A DNA stretch of 64,000 bases from NCBI GenBank assembly GCA_046262355.1, contig JBHEMX010000101.1, forward strand, positions 45,889 to 109,888, read 5' to 3'. The notes below the pieces were generated by a model. It saw nothing but the letters and a program-made list of their open reading frames with translations. It had not been told where the DNA came from and searched no databases. The position numbers and the translations under genes were made by a program. Shown here piece by piece: positions 23,542 to 30,470 of the stretch. How positions within the stretch are numbered: position 1 is the stretch's first letter; each line of letters begins with the position of its first letter. Origin of the DNA: DATADD01 sp046262355 (lineage in GTDB: Bacteria > Actinomycetota > CADDZG01 > WHSQ01).

Positions 23542-23882
23542 GCACCACCTCCCGCATACCGAGCGCTAACAGAGGTGAACCGATAAAGGTTTGTCTGGTT
23601 CTCGCGGCGCCGGTCTTGCACAATGAGCAGGCCAAATGCGACCAGCTCTCCGATGTAGCGGCGCAGTTGACGCACACTGCACCCGAGGTCACCGGCGACT
23701 CTTTCCTGGCTGACGTGCGTAGATCCTGCCTGCCAGCCGTAAGAGCGAAGGACGAGGTAGGCCATCCGGCACTGCATCGACAGCTCGCTGTCTCTCAGCA
23801 CGACGTTGTGGGCGAGCATGAAGTCCTGCGGGTCAACGTAGTCCTCGAAAGTGAACTCCATACCGCTGTCGAGGGCGGTCAT
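23538..23882 (-). CDS. Winged-helix protein (replication-initiator-like)
   Basis: 114 residues from ATG 23882 (ATGA overlap with the preceding gene). MAYLVLRSYGWQAGSTHVSQ and VAGDLGCSVRQLRRYIGELV give the helix-turn-helix, followed by the wing (LLIVQDRRRENQTNLYRF). This pattern is common in replication initiators of phages and plasmids in Gram-positives. It lies between another wHTH protein and the primase-associated protein. Confidence 0.68.
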   Translation of the reverse strand: MTALDSGMEFTFEDYVDPQDFMLAHNVVLRDSELSMQCRMAYLVLRSYGWQAGSTHVSQERVAGDLGCSVRQLRRYIGELVAFGLLIVQDRRRENQTNLYRFTSVSARYAGGGA

Positions 23883-24145
23883 CGCCGACCACCTCCAGCC
23901 GGGTGCTGGTCACGCTCAACGCCAAGGAAGCCCGCTTCTTCAAGATCGTGCAGTGCCTGCATCACCACACGACGGCTTCGTCCCGTTTCCTGCACCAACG
24001 TGTCGAGTGAGGGGAAGGGGCTGTCGCCTAGCTCAGACATGTGCAAGGACAAGGTGAGCCCTACATGGCGAGCATCGCCTGATAGCTCGTCGCACTCAAC
24101 AAGCGCAGAGAGCCACGTAAAGAGAGGCTTTAAGGTGGTCATCAC
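23879..24145 (-). CDS. Winged-helix DNA-binding protein
   Basis: 88 residues. GLTLSLHMSELGDSPFPSLD, TLVQETGRSRRVVMQALHDL and EEAGFLGVERD form a wHTH of the kind that follows phage replication initiators. ATG 24145, with ATGATG overlap to the gene before. It may act as a pair with the next wHTH protein. Confidence 0.65.
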   Translation of the reverse strand: MMTTLKPLFTWLSALVECDELSGDARHVGLTLSLHMSELGDSPFPSLDTLVQETGRSRRVVMQALHDLEEAGFLGVERDQHPAGGGRR

Positions 24146-24354
24146 GCACCACCTCCTGCACCAACAGAGGTGGGTCGAGGAGCTTTCTGCTCGTGCTCTT
24201 CGAGCACCTCGGCGAGGCGGGCGTGCGCTGCGTTGAAGACGCCGAGGCGTTCTTTCCAGTTACGCCGGTTGATGCTGTCGATTGCCCGCGCGGCGCGGGC
24301 GAGGTTCTCCTTTGCGATCTGTCGTTCGTGCTGAGAGTGCGAGCGGGTGGCCAT
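24142..24354 (-). CDS. Small basic element protein, 70 residues
   Basis: ATRSHSQHERQIAKENLARA and NRRNWKERLGVFNAAHARL form two long basic helices with a glycine-rich tail. ATG 24354 shares a base with the preceding stop; the stop overlaps the next start as ATGA. Unknown function; may be a DNA- or RNA-binding accessory protein. Confidence 0.55.
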   Translation of the reverse strand: MATRSHSQHERQIAKENLARAARAIDSINRRNWKERLGVFNAAHARLAEVLEEHEQKAPRPTSVGAGGGA

Positions 24355-24545
24355 CAGGCATCACCGTCGTTTAGCGTTTCGAGGTTGTCGCCGTCGTCGA
24401 GAGGGCCGTAGCGCTCGGATAACAGCTCGTCGACTAGCGCTTGGTGCCTAAGGTGCGCCCGGAGGATGGAGTAGCGCTCCAAAGCGCTTCGCTCGCTGAT
24501 TCCGGGGAACTCGTTGCTCGTTCGGTGCTGCGGAGCTAGTATCAA
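24354..24545 (-). CDS. Small element protein behind a leader peptide
   Basis: 63 residues from TTG 24545, with CAGGAG five bases upstream (ILAPQHRTSNEFPGISERSA ... HQALVDELLSERYGPLDDGD). The TTG overlaps the TGA of a 12-residue leader ORF (24542-24580) as TTGA, so its translation may be coupled to that of the leader. The open frame extends upstream but has no start with an RBS. Function unknown. Confidence 0.5.
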   Translation of the reverse strand: MILAPQHRTSNEFPGISERSALERYSILRAHLRHQALVDELLSERYGPLDDGDNLETLNDGDA

Positions 24546-24580
24546 TGGCGCTCCTGAATAGAAGGGTGGGTATCGGACAT
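24542..24580 (-). other. 12-codon leader ORF with strong RBS
   Basis: ATG 24580 is preceded directly by GGGAGGAG and encodes MSDTHPSIQERH before TGA, which overlaps the TTG start of the next gene. The strong RBS on so short a frame suggests a translational coupling device, or simply that the RBS serves the next gene. Confidence 0.4.
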
Positions 24581-24595
24581 CTCCTCCCTTCACGA

Positions 24596-24629
24596 AGAAC
24601 GGCCCCCGTTCTCCAGCGGGGGCCTTCTT
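24596..24629. terminator. Strong GC hairpin with flanking A/T runs
   Basis: GGCCCCCG (24601-24608) pairs with CGGGGGCC (24617-24624) over an 8-base loop; AAGAA before and TTCTT after extend the pairing and supply a short T-run on the plus strand and an imperfect one on the minus strand. It overlaps the stop of the 24628-24792 gene, so it would end or attenuate the XRE transcript before the long leftward operon. Confidence 0.6.
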
Positions 24630-24792
24630 AGTTAGCCAGCGGCACCTCCTCGCCGTCAGCAGCACGATCCCCGGCCTCGCTCTCTGGTTCGCACGGCGCG
24701 CCGATCTCTCGGGCAACGACTTGCAGGGCGAGGGCGACCATCTGGTCGAGCGGCTCAGGCATGCGATCTAGCGCCAAACCGGCCTCGTTCAT
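24628..24792 (-). CDS. Small acidic protein, 54 residues
   Basis: ATG 24792 overlaps the XRE stop as ATGA; TAA at 24628. NEAGLALDRMPEPLDQMVAL then ALQVVAREIGAPCEPESEAG. A short helix followed by an acidic tail. It is co-translated with the XRE regulator, and could be a modulator of it; that is speculation. Confidence 0.5.
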   Translation of the reverse strand: MNEAGLALDRMPEPLDQMVALALQVVAREIGAPCEPESEAGDRAADGEEVPLAN

Positions 24793-25073
24793 CGGGCGCC
24801 GACCGTGCGCTCCGGGAACAGGATCTCCACCGGCGTGTCCAAGTAGGCGGCGAGCGCCTCACGAAACCTCGGAGTCGATGGCGACTCACCACGAAATATC
24901 TGTCCGCAGTATTGCGGCGAGTAGCCGACGTAGGCGGCGAACTGACGCTGCGTGTACCCGGCGAGCATCAGATGGAGACGGGCAGGAGTCATGCGAGCCT
25001 GAGAAGATGGCGGAGCGTCGAAGATGACGACGGTCCGGCCCTCGGAGTCGACGGTGGCGGTGGTGACTGGCAA
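24789..25073 (-). CDS. XRE-family transcriptional regulator
   Basis: 94 residues from TTG 25073, with GGAGGGAG upstream. An N-terminal beta strand pair (TTATVDSEGRTVVIFDAPP) precedes a Cro/CI-type helix-turn-helix: ARLHLMLAGYTQRQFAAYVG then YSPQYCGQIFRGESPSTPRF, ending ALAAYLDTPVEILFP. It lies beside a 450-bp non-coding region and the integrase, the usual place for a lysogeny-type repressor. It is a candidate binder of the CACATA-N8-TATGTG sites, as are the RHH proteins. Confidence 0.72.
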   Translation of the reverse strand: MPVTTATVDSEGRTVVIFDAPPSSQARMTPARLHLMLAGYTQRQFAAYVGYSPQYCGQIFRGESPSTPRFREALAAYLDTPVEILFPERTVGAR

Positions 25074-25525
25074 GGCTCCCTCCTCAGGAAGCCTGCGTCT
25101 CCTCCAGCACGATGGCCGATCCAGTCGATTCTGGCCGCAGGTAGTGGTCTTCTCTGGGAGCATATTAAACAGCCACATCGAAATCCAGTATTGGCTCCGT
25201 GGGATTTAGTAGAGGTTTATGGAGTCGTCGTCGTTATAGAAGTGAGCCCGGCGCACCAGTTTGAGCGGCTTATCGTGTAGATACCGTGGGATCGCTTCAT
25301 TCGTGCTCGTAGAAGCATCACTTTGCCCTCTAAGAGCGCACCCGGAACAGATGTAACGTGCACTACTCCATACGTCTCCATGTCAGTCACATGGAAGCGC
25401 GCGACCGTCCATGCATTCGCGCGGGTTGACGCGCGCGTGGGCCTTCTATAAGCGCTCCTACGGAACTAACAAGCGCTGTCGTGATCCGAAGGTCATCGAG
25501 GAAAGGCAAAGGCTCCTAGCGGCTC
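25074..25525. other. Long non-coding region between XRE regulator and serine recombinase
   Basis: No gene is supported. CCATGT-cagtc-ACATGG (25378-25394) is a perfect palindrome. TTGACG (25426-25431) and TATAAG (25447-25452), 15 bp apart, resemble a plus-strand promoter with a short spacer but face no gene. The minus strand upstream of the XRE gene is AT-rich around 25160. Likely the regulatory hub of the element. Confidence 0.4.
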
Positions 25526-27079
25526 TCAGCGCTGATCCAGCCAATCAGCCCACTCGATGGCGGTGGTCTTAGGTCGTCGAGGCTTACCTTGCGGCCGAGC
25601 GGCTTTGATGGCGATCTTGAGTAGACCATTTCGCTCCGCCACGGTGGCCCGCTTCCAGACACTTTCAAGATCTGCGGCGCGCCGGATGAAGTTCTCGATG
25701 TCTTGGACGCTGCGCTCCACAGCATTTGCCTGAGCCACTCGATCTGCGATGGATCGCTCAAGCTGATCTCGCTCACGCTCCAGATCATCTGCCTTGGCTC
25801 GGTAGACATCCTCGAAGAGGGTCCCGGAGATATAGGCGTCTAGGAGTCGCTCCATGCGGCGCCGGAGCGCATCAAGGCGCGCCTCGGAGTCATCCCGGAT
25901 GGACGGGACCATCATCTCGATGGTCCGGCGATCGAGCTTCTTGGTGGCATGGGTGCGATAGAGATCGGCCACTCGCTCGAAGAACGCATCAACGAGCTGC
26001 TGCTCGGCAACGCTTTCGTAGATGGCTACGCCGTCGCAGCGCTCCCCGCCTTCGGCCCTTACGTTCCACGCCCGGTTGCGACAGAACCAGAAGGTCGGCC
26101 GGGAGTGCCCGCCCGAACTACGGCGATAAGGCGCGCCGCAGGAATCACATCTCAGCAGACCGCTCAAGAGAGACACCGTCTGCTGCCCGTTGCCGAGACG
26201 GGCTCCGGCGTTCCACTCGGCGGTGCGGGCGAGCTTGAGAGCCCGAGCCTTGTCGAACGTATCTCGCTCGACTATGGGCTCCCAGGTTCCCTCGATGACG
26301 TGCCCGTCGTCTTCTATGACGCCGATGTACGTGGGGTTCACAACCATGTCGGCGACCTTCTTCGGAGTCCACCGCTGGCCCCCGGCCTTCGTCGGTACGC
26401 CACGCCGGGTCAGCTCCACGGCGAGCACGCTGGCCCGATCCCCGGAGAGGAAGCGCTTAAAGACCTCTTGGACGACCAAGGCCTCGTCGGGATTGACGTA
26501 GAGACCGGGCTCACGCTCATCGAGACCATTGGCCACGGCTTCCTTGCTGACCCAGTCGTATCCGTAGGGAGTCGAACCTCCGCCCCGCAGTCTTCCATTG
26601 CGCCGGAGGTAGGCGATGGTGTCTTTCCATCGCTCCCCGATGAGTCTGCGCTCGTAGTTAGCGAGGCCCGCCATCATCGTGAGCATCAGCTCGCCGTGAG
26701 GAGTGTTCGTGTCCAGCTCGGGAGCATCGAGGAACACGATGCCGACCCCATCCCGCCCGAAGTCGAGGGTCAGGTTGATGAGATCAGCGGTGGAGCGGCT
26801 GAACCTCGTCACCTTGGGGACGATGAGAGTGGAGAACTCCTGGCGTCGCTCGATGAGGCGGAGAAGCCCGGGGCGGTTGTCGACCCTGGCGCCGGAGATC
26901 CCGATGTCGGAGAACTCCCGCCCGTTGGTCTCGGTCGGGAGGCTCATCCCTCTGGCCTCGCAGTAACTGGCGACCTGGCCCCGGTAGATGTCGGGGGAAG
27001 CCATCCCATCTCGCTCTCGGCTCACTCGTATGTAGCTTGCGGGTGAATCAGATCCGTACCGCTTGCGCGCCAAAGCCAC
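25526..27079 (-). CDS. Large serine recombinase (phage-type integrase)
   Basis: 517 residues. The resolvase domain has the nucleophile in SYIRVS (Ser20), DIGISGARVDNRPGL and PKVTRFSRSTADL, and the long E helix (GELMLTMMAGLANYERRLIGER). The recombinase domain follows (GGSTPYGYDW ... NPTYIGVIEDDGHVIEG), then a zinc-ribbon domain CDSCGAPYRRSSGGH ... WFCRNR ... RCDG, a coiled-coil region, and a C-terminal tail. The start lies about 90 bp from the deduced right junction, as expected for attP next to int. It integrates between short unlike att sites without host factors; excision would need a directionality factor. Confidence 0.95.
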   Translation of the reverse strand: MALARKRYGSDSPASYIRVSRERDGMASPDIYRGQVASYCEARGMSLPTETNGREFSDIGISGARVDNRPGLLRLIERRQEFSTLIVPKVTRFSRSTADLINLTLDFGRDGVGIVFLDAPELDTNTPHGELMLTMMAGLANYERRLIGERWKDTIAYLRRNGRLRGGGSTPYGYDWVSKEAVANGLDEREPGLYVNPDEALVVQEVFKRFLSGDRASVLAVELTRRGVPTKAGGQRWTPKKVADMVVNPTYIGVIEDDGHVIEGTWEPIVERDTFDKARALKLARTAEWNAGARLGNGQQTVSLLSGLLRCDSCGAPYRRSSGGHSRPTFWFCRNRAWNVRAEGGERCDGVAIYESVAEQQLVDAFFERVADLYRTHATKKLDRRTIEMMVPSIRDDSEARLDALRRRMERLLDAYISGTLFEDVYRAKADDLERERDQLERSIADRVAQANAVERSVQDIENFIRRAADLESVWKRATVAERNGLLKIAIKAARPQGKPRRPKTTAIEWADWLDQR

Positions 27080-27165
27080 CTCTCCCCCCTGTCACCGATG
27101 ACGGCCCCCGGTCCCCCTACGAGGGTTGGACTGTTCTCAGCCCAAAGGCCGTTTGTGCAGATGTA

Positions 27166-27459
27166 CTAAGTGTAGTTCGTGACGTAGGCCCGTCGCCTGT
27201 CGATGCCGGCCTCCTCCAGGGCGTCGTCGAGCAGGCGCCCGGCCGGTCCCACGAAGGGCCTGCCCGAGAGGTCCTCGCGGTCGCCCGGCTGCTCCCCTAC
27301 CAGCATGAGCTCCGCGGGCGTCGCCCCCTCCCCGAACACGGTCTGGGTGCCGGTCTTGTAGAGCTCGCATCCGGTGCAGCCTGCCGCGCGGTCCCGCAGC
27401 TGATCGAGATCGGGATGGTCGGGGATCAGCTCCCGGACGTCGATGTGGTTCGTGGGCAT
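27166..27459 (-). pseudogene. udgX: Stranded host 5' half of udgX
   Basis: 97 residues (HIDVRELIPDHPDLDQLRDR ... VGEQPGDREDLSGRP), clearly UdgX/family-4 glycosylase, stopping at AYVTNYT where the family continues IVKHFKW. KRRIH and all later motifs are absent, so the product would be inactive. GC-rich codon use is like the host flanks, unlike the first 98 codons of the intact gene at 8291-8929. Best explained as the original gene start, separated from its 3' half by integration of the element. Confidence 0.82.
27175..27187. other. Right attachment-site core
   Basis: GTTCGTGACGTAG, partner of the left core at 8636-8648 (11/13 identical). Element sequence lies to the left and host udgX 5' half to the right. 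Confidence 0.55.
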
Positions 27460-27583
27460 GGCTCCCTGTCACCCCCTCTCACGATGCGCTTCTCCGCCGT
27501 GCTCCCCCAGAGCCCCGGATCCTTGATCTCAGCTCCGCCAGAGAACATACCCAGCCGGGGAAGTCGGTTCCCGTAACGTTTAG

Positions 27584-28075
27584 TCAGCGGGCGGCGCGCC
27601 TGCGGCAGGCCTCGACCTCTTCCATCGCGGCCTCGACGCCCTCGTAGCCGATCGTCGACGAGACCTTGTCGGGCTCGAGCATCTTGTAGACGTCGAAGAA
27701 GTGCTGGATCTCCTGCAGGAGCTGAGACGGCAGCTCCTCGAGGTCGCCGACGCCCTCCCACATGGGATCGCCATAGGGAACGCAGATGACCTTCGCGTCC
27801 CTGCCCTTTTCGTCCTCCATGTAGAAGACACCGAGGGGGCGAGCCCTGACCCAGCAGCCGGGAAAGGTCGGATCGTCGACGAGCACGAGGGCGTCGAGCG
27901 GATCGCCGTCCTCGGCAAGGGTCTCCGGGATGTAGCCGTAGTCGGCCGGGTACGTCGTCGCCGAGAACAGCCGCCGGTCGAGCCTGATGACGTGGCGCTC
28001 GTGGTCGTACTCGTACTTGTTCCGACTGCCTTTGGGGATCTCCACGACGACGTCGATCACGCTGGTCTCGCTCAT
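27584..28075 (-). CDS. ppa: Inorganic pyrophosphatase
   Basis: Soluble family-I pyrophosphatase of 163 residues that hydrolyses PPi to drive biosynthetic reactions. The signature DGDPLDALV (about 56-64) with its three catalytic aspartates is intact; EIPKGSRNKYEYDHE and ADYGYIP complete the active site. Length is normal for the bacterial family. ATG 28075. It converges with nothing and is divergent from the DksA/TraR-like gene. Before the element inserted, its downstream neighbour on this strand would have been udgX. Confidence 0.95.
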   Translation of the reverse strand: MSETSVIDVVVEIPKGSRNKYEYDHERHVIRLDRRLFSATTYPADYGYIPETLAEDGDPLDALVLVDDPTFPGCWVRARPLGVFYMEDEKGRDAKVICVPYGDPMWEGVGDLEELPSQLLQEIQHFFDVYKMLEPDKVSSTIGYEGVEAAMEEVEACRRRAAR

Positions 28076-28222
28076 GGAGCGACCACGGTCATCCGGCGCC
28101 TTCGTCGAGCTCTTCCTCGGGGCCTTCTACGTACATACGCTCCCTTCCGCAGCTTCGCCGGTTCCACGCTACCGCCGCCGGGGCGACGTTTAGCCCTCGC
28201 GGCCGCTGGAGAAGGCTGGGAC

Positions 28223-28603
28223 ATGGATCGCGGGGAAGTGAGACGGCGACTTCAGCAGGAGCGCGCCAGGCGGACCGACATGCGCGCCGGACTCCTCGAA
28301 CAACACGGCGACGGAGAGCCGGGCACGACGAGCACCGGAGAGCTCGCGTCCTACGACCAGCACGACGCCGACATCGCCACGGAGACGTTCGAGCGCGAGA
28401 AGGATCAGTCGCTCATCGAGCACCTCGAATCCGAGCTCGAGGAGATCGACAGCGCGCTGGGCAAGCTGGACGCCGGGAACTACGGCACCTGCGAGGCGTG
28501 CGGGCGCCCGATCGGCGACGACCGGCTCGAGGCGTTCCCCGCGGCTCGCTTCTGCGTCGAGGACCAAGCCGAAGCCGAGCGCGCCACGCTGCCCGGGGAC
28601 TAG
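28223..28603 (+). CDS. DksA/TraR-type zinc-finger protein (fourth cysteine replaced)
   Basis: 126 residues from ATG 28223 after GGAGAAGGC. A charged coiled coil (EKDQSLIEHLESELEEIDSA) leads to the zinc-finger region CEACGRPIGDDR ... RFCVEDQ. DksA/TraR proteins bind in the secondary channel of RNA polymerase. Here the usual final C-x2-C reads C-V-E-D, so only three cysteines remain; the aspartate may substitute or zinc may be lost. Whether it still binds polymerase is open. Confidence 0.8.
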   Translation: MDRGEVRRRLQQERARRTDMRAGLLEQHGDGEPGTTSTGELASYDQHDADIATETFEREKDQSLIEHLESELEEIDSALGKLDAGNYGTCEACGRPIGDDRLEAFPAARFCVEDQAEAERATLPGD

Positions 28604-28658
28604 AAGGGGACTAGAAGAGGAGCTCCCGGCGGCTGGGGGGACTGCCCGGCGACGCCGG

Positions 28659-28817
28659 CTAGGAGGAGCTACTCCGCTCCGTCACTATCTCCACGCGCTC
28701 GTCGGCCGGTTCGTTGCCGTCGTCGGGAGCGACCGGGTCGACGACGACCTCGCTCGGTCCGGGCTCACCGGAATCGTTGCGCTTCCGGTCCTCGTCGAAC
28801 TGCCGTCCCTCGCTCAT
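28659..28817 (-). CDS. Small acidic protein, 52 residues
   Basis: ATG 28817 to TAG 28659: SEGRQFDEDRKRNDSGEPGP then EVVVDPVAPDDGNEPADERV. Disordered and acidic, 9 bp downstream of the DUF3072 gene on the same strand. No clear RBS. It looks like the short disordered proteins that often accompany stress genes in this group; function unknown. Confidence 0.4.
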   Translation of the reverse strand: MSEGRQFDEDRKRNDSGEPGPSEVVVDPVAPDDGNEPADERVEIVTERSSSS

Positions 28818-28826
28818 CGCCGGAGG

Positions 28827-29036
28827 CTACCGCCGTCCCCGGCCGGTCCTCGCCTGCAATTCGTCGATGCGTTTGGACGCCTCCGCCTTGCTGAGGCTCT
28901 CGTCGAAGCCCTCGTTCGCCTCCCCGGACAGGGTCTTGAGATAGGAGGCCTGCGCGCCGGTCATCCGCTCGTCGCCCGTGACCCACTCCTCGGGCTCCTT
29001 CTCGGTGTTCGATCCAACCTGGTCTTCCTGCACCAT
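28827..29036 (-). CDS. DUF3072 family protein
   Basis: 69 residues from ATG 29036. The core DERMTGAQASYLKTLSGEAN followed by KAEASKRIDELQ is the DUF3072 signature, typical of actinobacterial stress-type small proteins. The acidic N-terminal tail is variable in the family. Function unknown. Confidence 0.78.
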   Translation of the reverse strand: MVQEDQVGSNTEKEPEEWVTGDERMTGAQASYLKTLSGEANEGFDESLSKAEASKRIDELQARTGRGRR

Positions 29037-29124
29037 CAGCCTCCACGCTCGTTGTGGACCCATCCCTCCGCTGCTTACCCCGGGCGTGCCGACGGAAACT
29101 GTCCAGTCGAACATACGTTCCCTG

Positions 29125-29799
29125 TCAGAGCTCGGCCTCGAGGCGCTGCCGCCCCTCTCCCCCAAGCCGGACGTACTCGAGGTCGTGCAGGTCTCCGGGA
29201 AGCGTCCCTCCCCAGCTTCCGGTCCCGTCGCGCAGCACGATCGTCCCGAGCTCCCTCGAAGGCCCTGCCTCGGTCACGACCTTGACCGAGTAGCTGCCGG
29301 AGCGACCCGGGTCCGCCACCGTGACGAAGATCCACGAAGGCGAACCCTGGTATCCGAAGACATGACCCACGGCCTCTCTGCGCCCGTCGTAGAGGGGGAT
29401 CGCCGAGAAGTACTCGCCGTCGGCGACGGCGAGCGTCCGTCGATAGCGCGCCGCAAGCTCTCGGTCGCCGGAGGTGGCCCACAGAACGGCGCCGGCCGAC
29501 GCCGAGGCGAGCACGAGAGCGGCGGCTACCGCAGCGACTGCGAGCCTCCACGAGCGCCCCCGGCGCGCCTCGTAGAGGTGCTCTACGACCCGGCTCTCGA
29601 AGCCCAGCGGCGGCTCGCGCGCCGGAACCATGAGCAGAAGCTCGTCGGCGACATCGGAGAGCTCGTCGAGGAGGCGCCGGCAGCGACCACACTCGGACAG
29701 GTGCGCAAGGGCGCGCGCCCGTTCGTCTCCGGTCGTGACGCCCAACGCGAGCTCGGGGGCGAGCTCGCGGATGACGCGGCACGCCGGCTTATCGCTCAT
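29125..29799 (-). CDS. Zinc-binding anti-sigma factor
   Basis: 224 residues. HLSECGRC (His33-x3-Cys37-x2-Cys40) is the ZAS zinc motif that clamps ECF sigma factors. A membrane helix (about 83-108, AVAAVAAALVLASASAGAV) leads to an extracytoplasmic beta domain with SYSVKVVTEAGPSRELG and WGGTLPGDLHDL. The start overlaps the sigma-factor stop by 11 bp, so the two are co-translated. It would hold the sigma factor at the membrane until a signal outside the cell releases it. Confidence 0.88.
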   Translation of the reverse strand: MSDKPACRVIRELAPELALGVTTGDERARALAHLSECGRCRRLLDELSDVADELLLMVPAREPPLGFESRVVEHLYEARRGRSWRLAVAAVAAALVLASASAGAVLWATSGDRELAARYRRTLAVADGEYFSAIPLYDGRREAVGHVFGYQGSPSWIFVTVADPGRSGSYSVKVVTEAGPSRELGTIVLRDGTGSWGGTLPGDLHDLEYVRLGGEGRQRLEAEL

Positions 29800-30346
29800 C
29801 GCCGACCTCGAGCGTGGTTCGTAGTTTCAACATCGCGGTGCGTATGCGCGTCTTGACGGTTCCCAGCGGAACGTCCTCGAGCTCGCTGATCTCGCGCGCC
29901 GTGCGGCCGTAGAAGGCGGCCAGCACGAGGGCCCGCTGCTGCTCCGGCGGCAGACTCGAGAGCGCGGATCGCAGGCGCATCGACTCGACTGCCGCGAGGC
30001 CGCGTTCTTCGGTTGGAGCGTCGGGACTGGGCGTCTGCAGCGACAGCAGGGCGTGCGGGTCGAGGGGCTCCGCGCGCCGCACCCGGACCGCGTCGATCGC
30101 AACGTTGCGGGCGATCGACAGCAGCCACGTCGCAACCCGTCCGCGCCGGACGTCGTAGGCGGCCGCGTGCCGCCACGCCCGCAGGAACGTCTCCTGAGCG
30201 ACGTCCTCCGCGGTCGCGGCATCACCGACGATCGTGAATGCGAGCCCGTAGATCCGTCCCTGGAACCGCCGCACCAGTGCCGCCGCGGCGTCTCGGTCAC
30301 CCGACGCCAGAGCGGCAAGCAGCGTCTCGTCCGAAAGCGACCACAT
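29789..30346 (-). CDS. ECF-family RNA polymerase sigma factor
   Basis: 185 residues. Region 2 is seen in AAALVRRFQGRIYGLAF and AEDVAQETFLRAWRH, region 4 in LSSLPPEQQRALVLAAF and GRTAREISELEDVPLGTVKT, ending with RIRTAMLKLR. Start ATG 30346. The partner anti-sigma gene follows directly. An inverted repeat AGATTGAC/GTCAATCT lies in the divergent region with the cupredoxin gene, so that gene may be a target (inference). Confidence 0.92.
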   Translation of the reverse strand: MWSLSDETLLAALASGDRDAAAALVRRFQGRIYGLAFTIVGDAATAEDVAQETFLRAWRHAAAYDVRRGRVATWLLSIARNVAIDAVRVRRAEPLDPHALLSLQTPSPDAPTEERGLAAVESMRLRSALSSLPPEQQRALVLAAFYGRTAREISELEDVPLGTVKTRIRTAMLKLRTTLEVGDER

Positions 30347-30373
30347 GATTACCTACGGCCCCCGATGCGCGCG

Positions 30374-30412
30374 AGATTGACAGGGCCCACGGGATGCACC
30401 TTGCGTCAATCT
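30374..30412. promoter_or_regulatory. Inverted repeat in the divergent sigma/cupredoxin promoter region
   Basis: AGATTGAC (30374-30381) and GTCAATCT (30405-30412) form a perfect 8-bp inverted repeat with 23 bp between. Each arm contains TTGAC, so they may be back-to-back -35 elements of divergent promoters or a regulator site. No good -10 follows at 17 bp on either strand. Confidence 0.4.
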
Positions 30413-30470
30413 GTTCGTGTCACCCCCACGTATTACCGCGCCACCGTCAATGCGCCCAGGAGGAATCGCC

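Larger units (their letters stand above)
8636..27177. mobile_element. Phage-like integrated element (~18.5 kb) inserted in udgX
   Basis: The borders are deduced from the split of udgX. The left junction lies in codons ~97-98 of the rebuilt gene (8636-8648), and the right junction where the stranded 5' half departs from the family and stops (27166-27187). Inside are a large serine recombinase next to the right end, a tyrosine recombinase, an XRE regulator, replication-type winged-helix proteins, a tape-measure protein, a toxin-antitoxin pair and many small ORFs. Base composition is visibly lower in GC than both flanks. No terminase, portal, capsid or lysis gene is recognisable, so this is either a decayed or minimal prophage or a satellite-like element. 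Confidence 0.85.

Noticed and set aside
25424..25525. Small plus-strand gene driven by TTGACG/TATAAG
   Set aside because: Spacer of 15 bp is short, no start codon with RBS follows, and the recombinase gene begins its 3' end there.
8962..27079. Integrative conjugative element
   Set aside because: No relaxase, FtsK/TraB translocase or type-IV secretion gene was recognised; a tape-measure protein argues for phage ancestry.
27166..27187. tRNA gene as integration site
   Set aside because: No cloverleaf could be folded at either junction, and the split reading frame of udgX explains the border.
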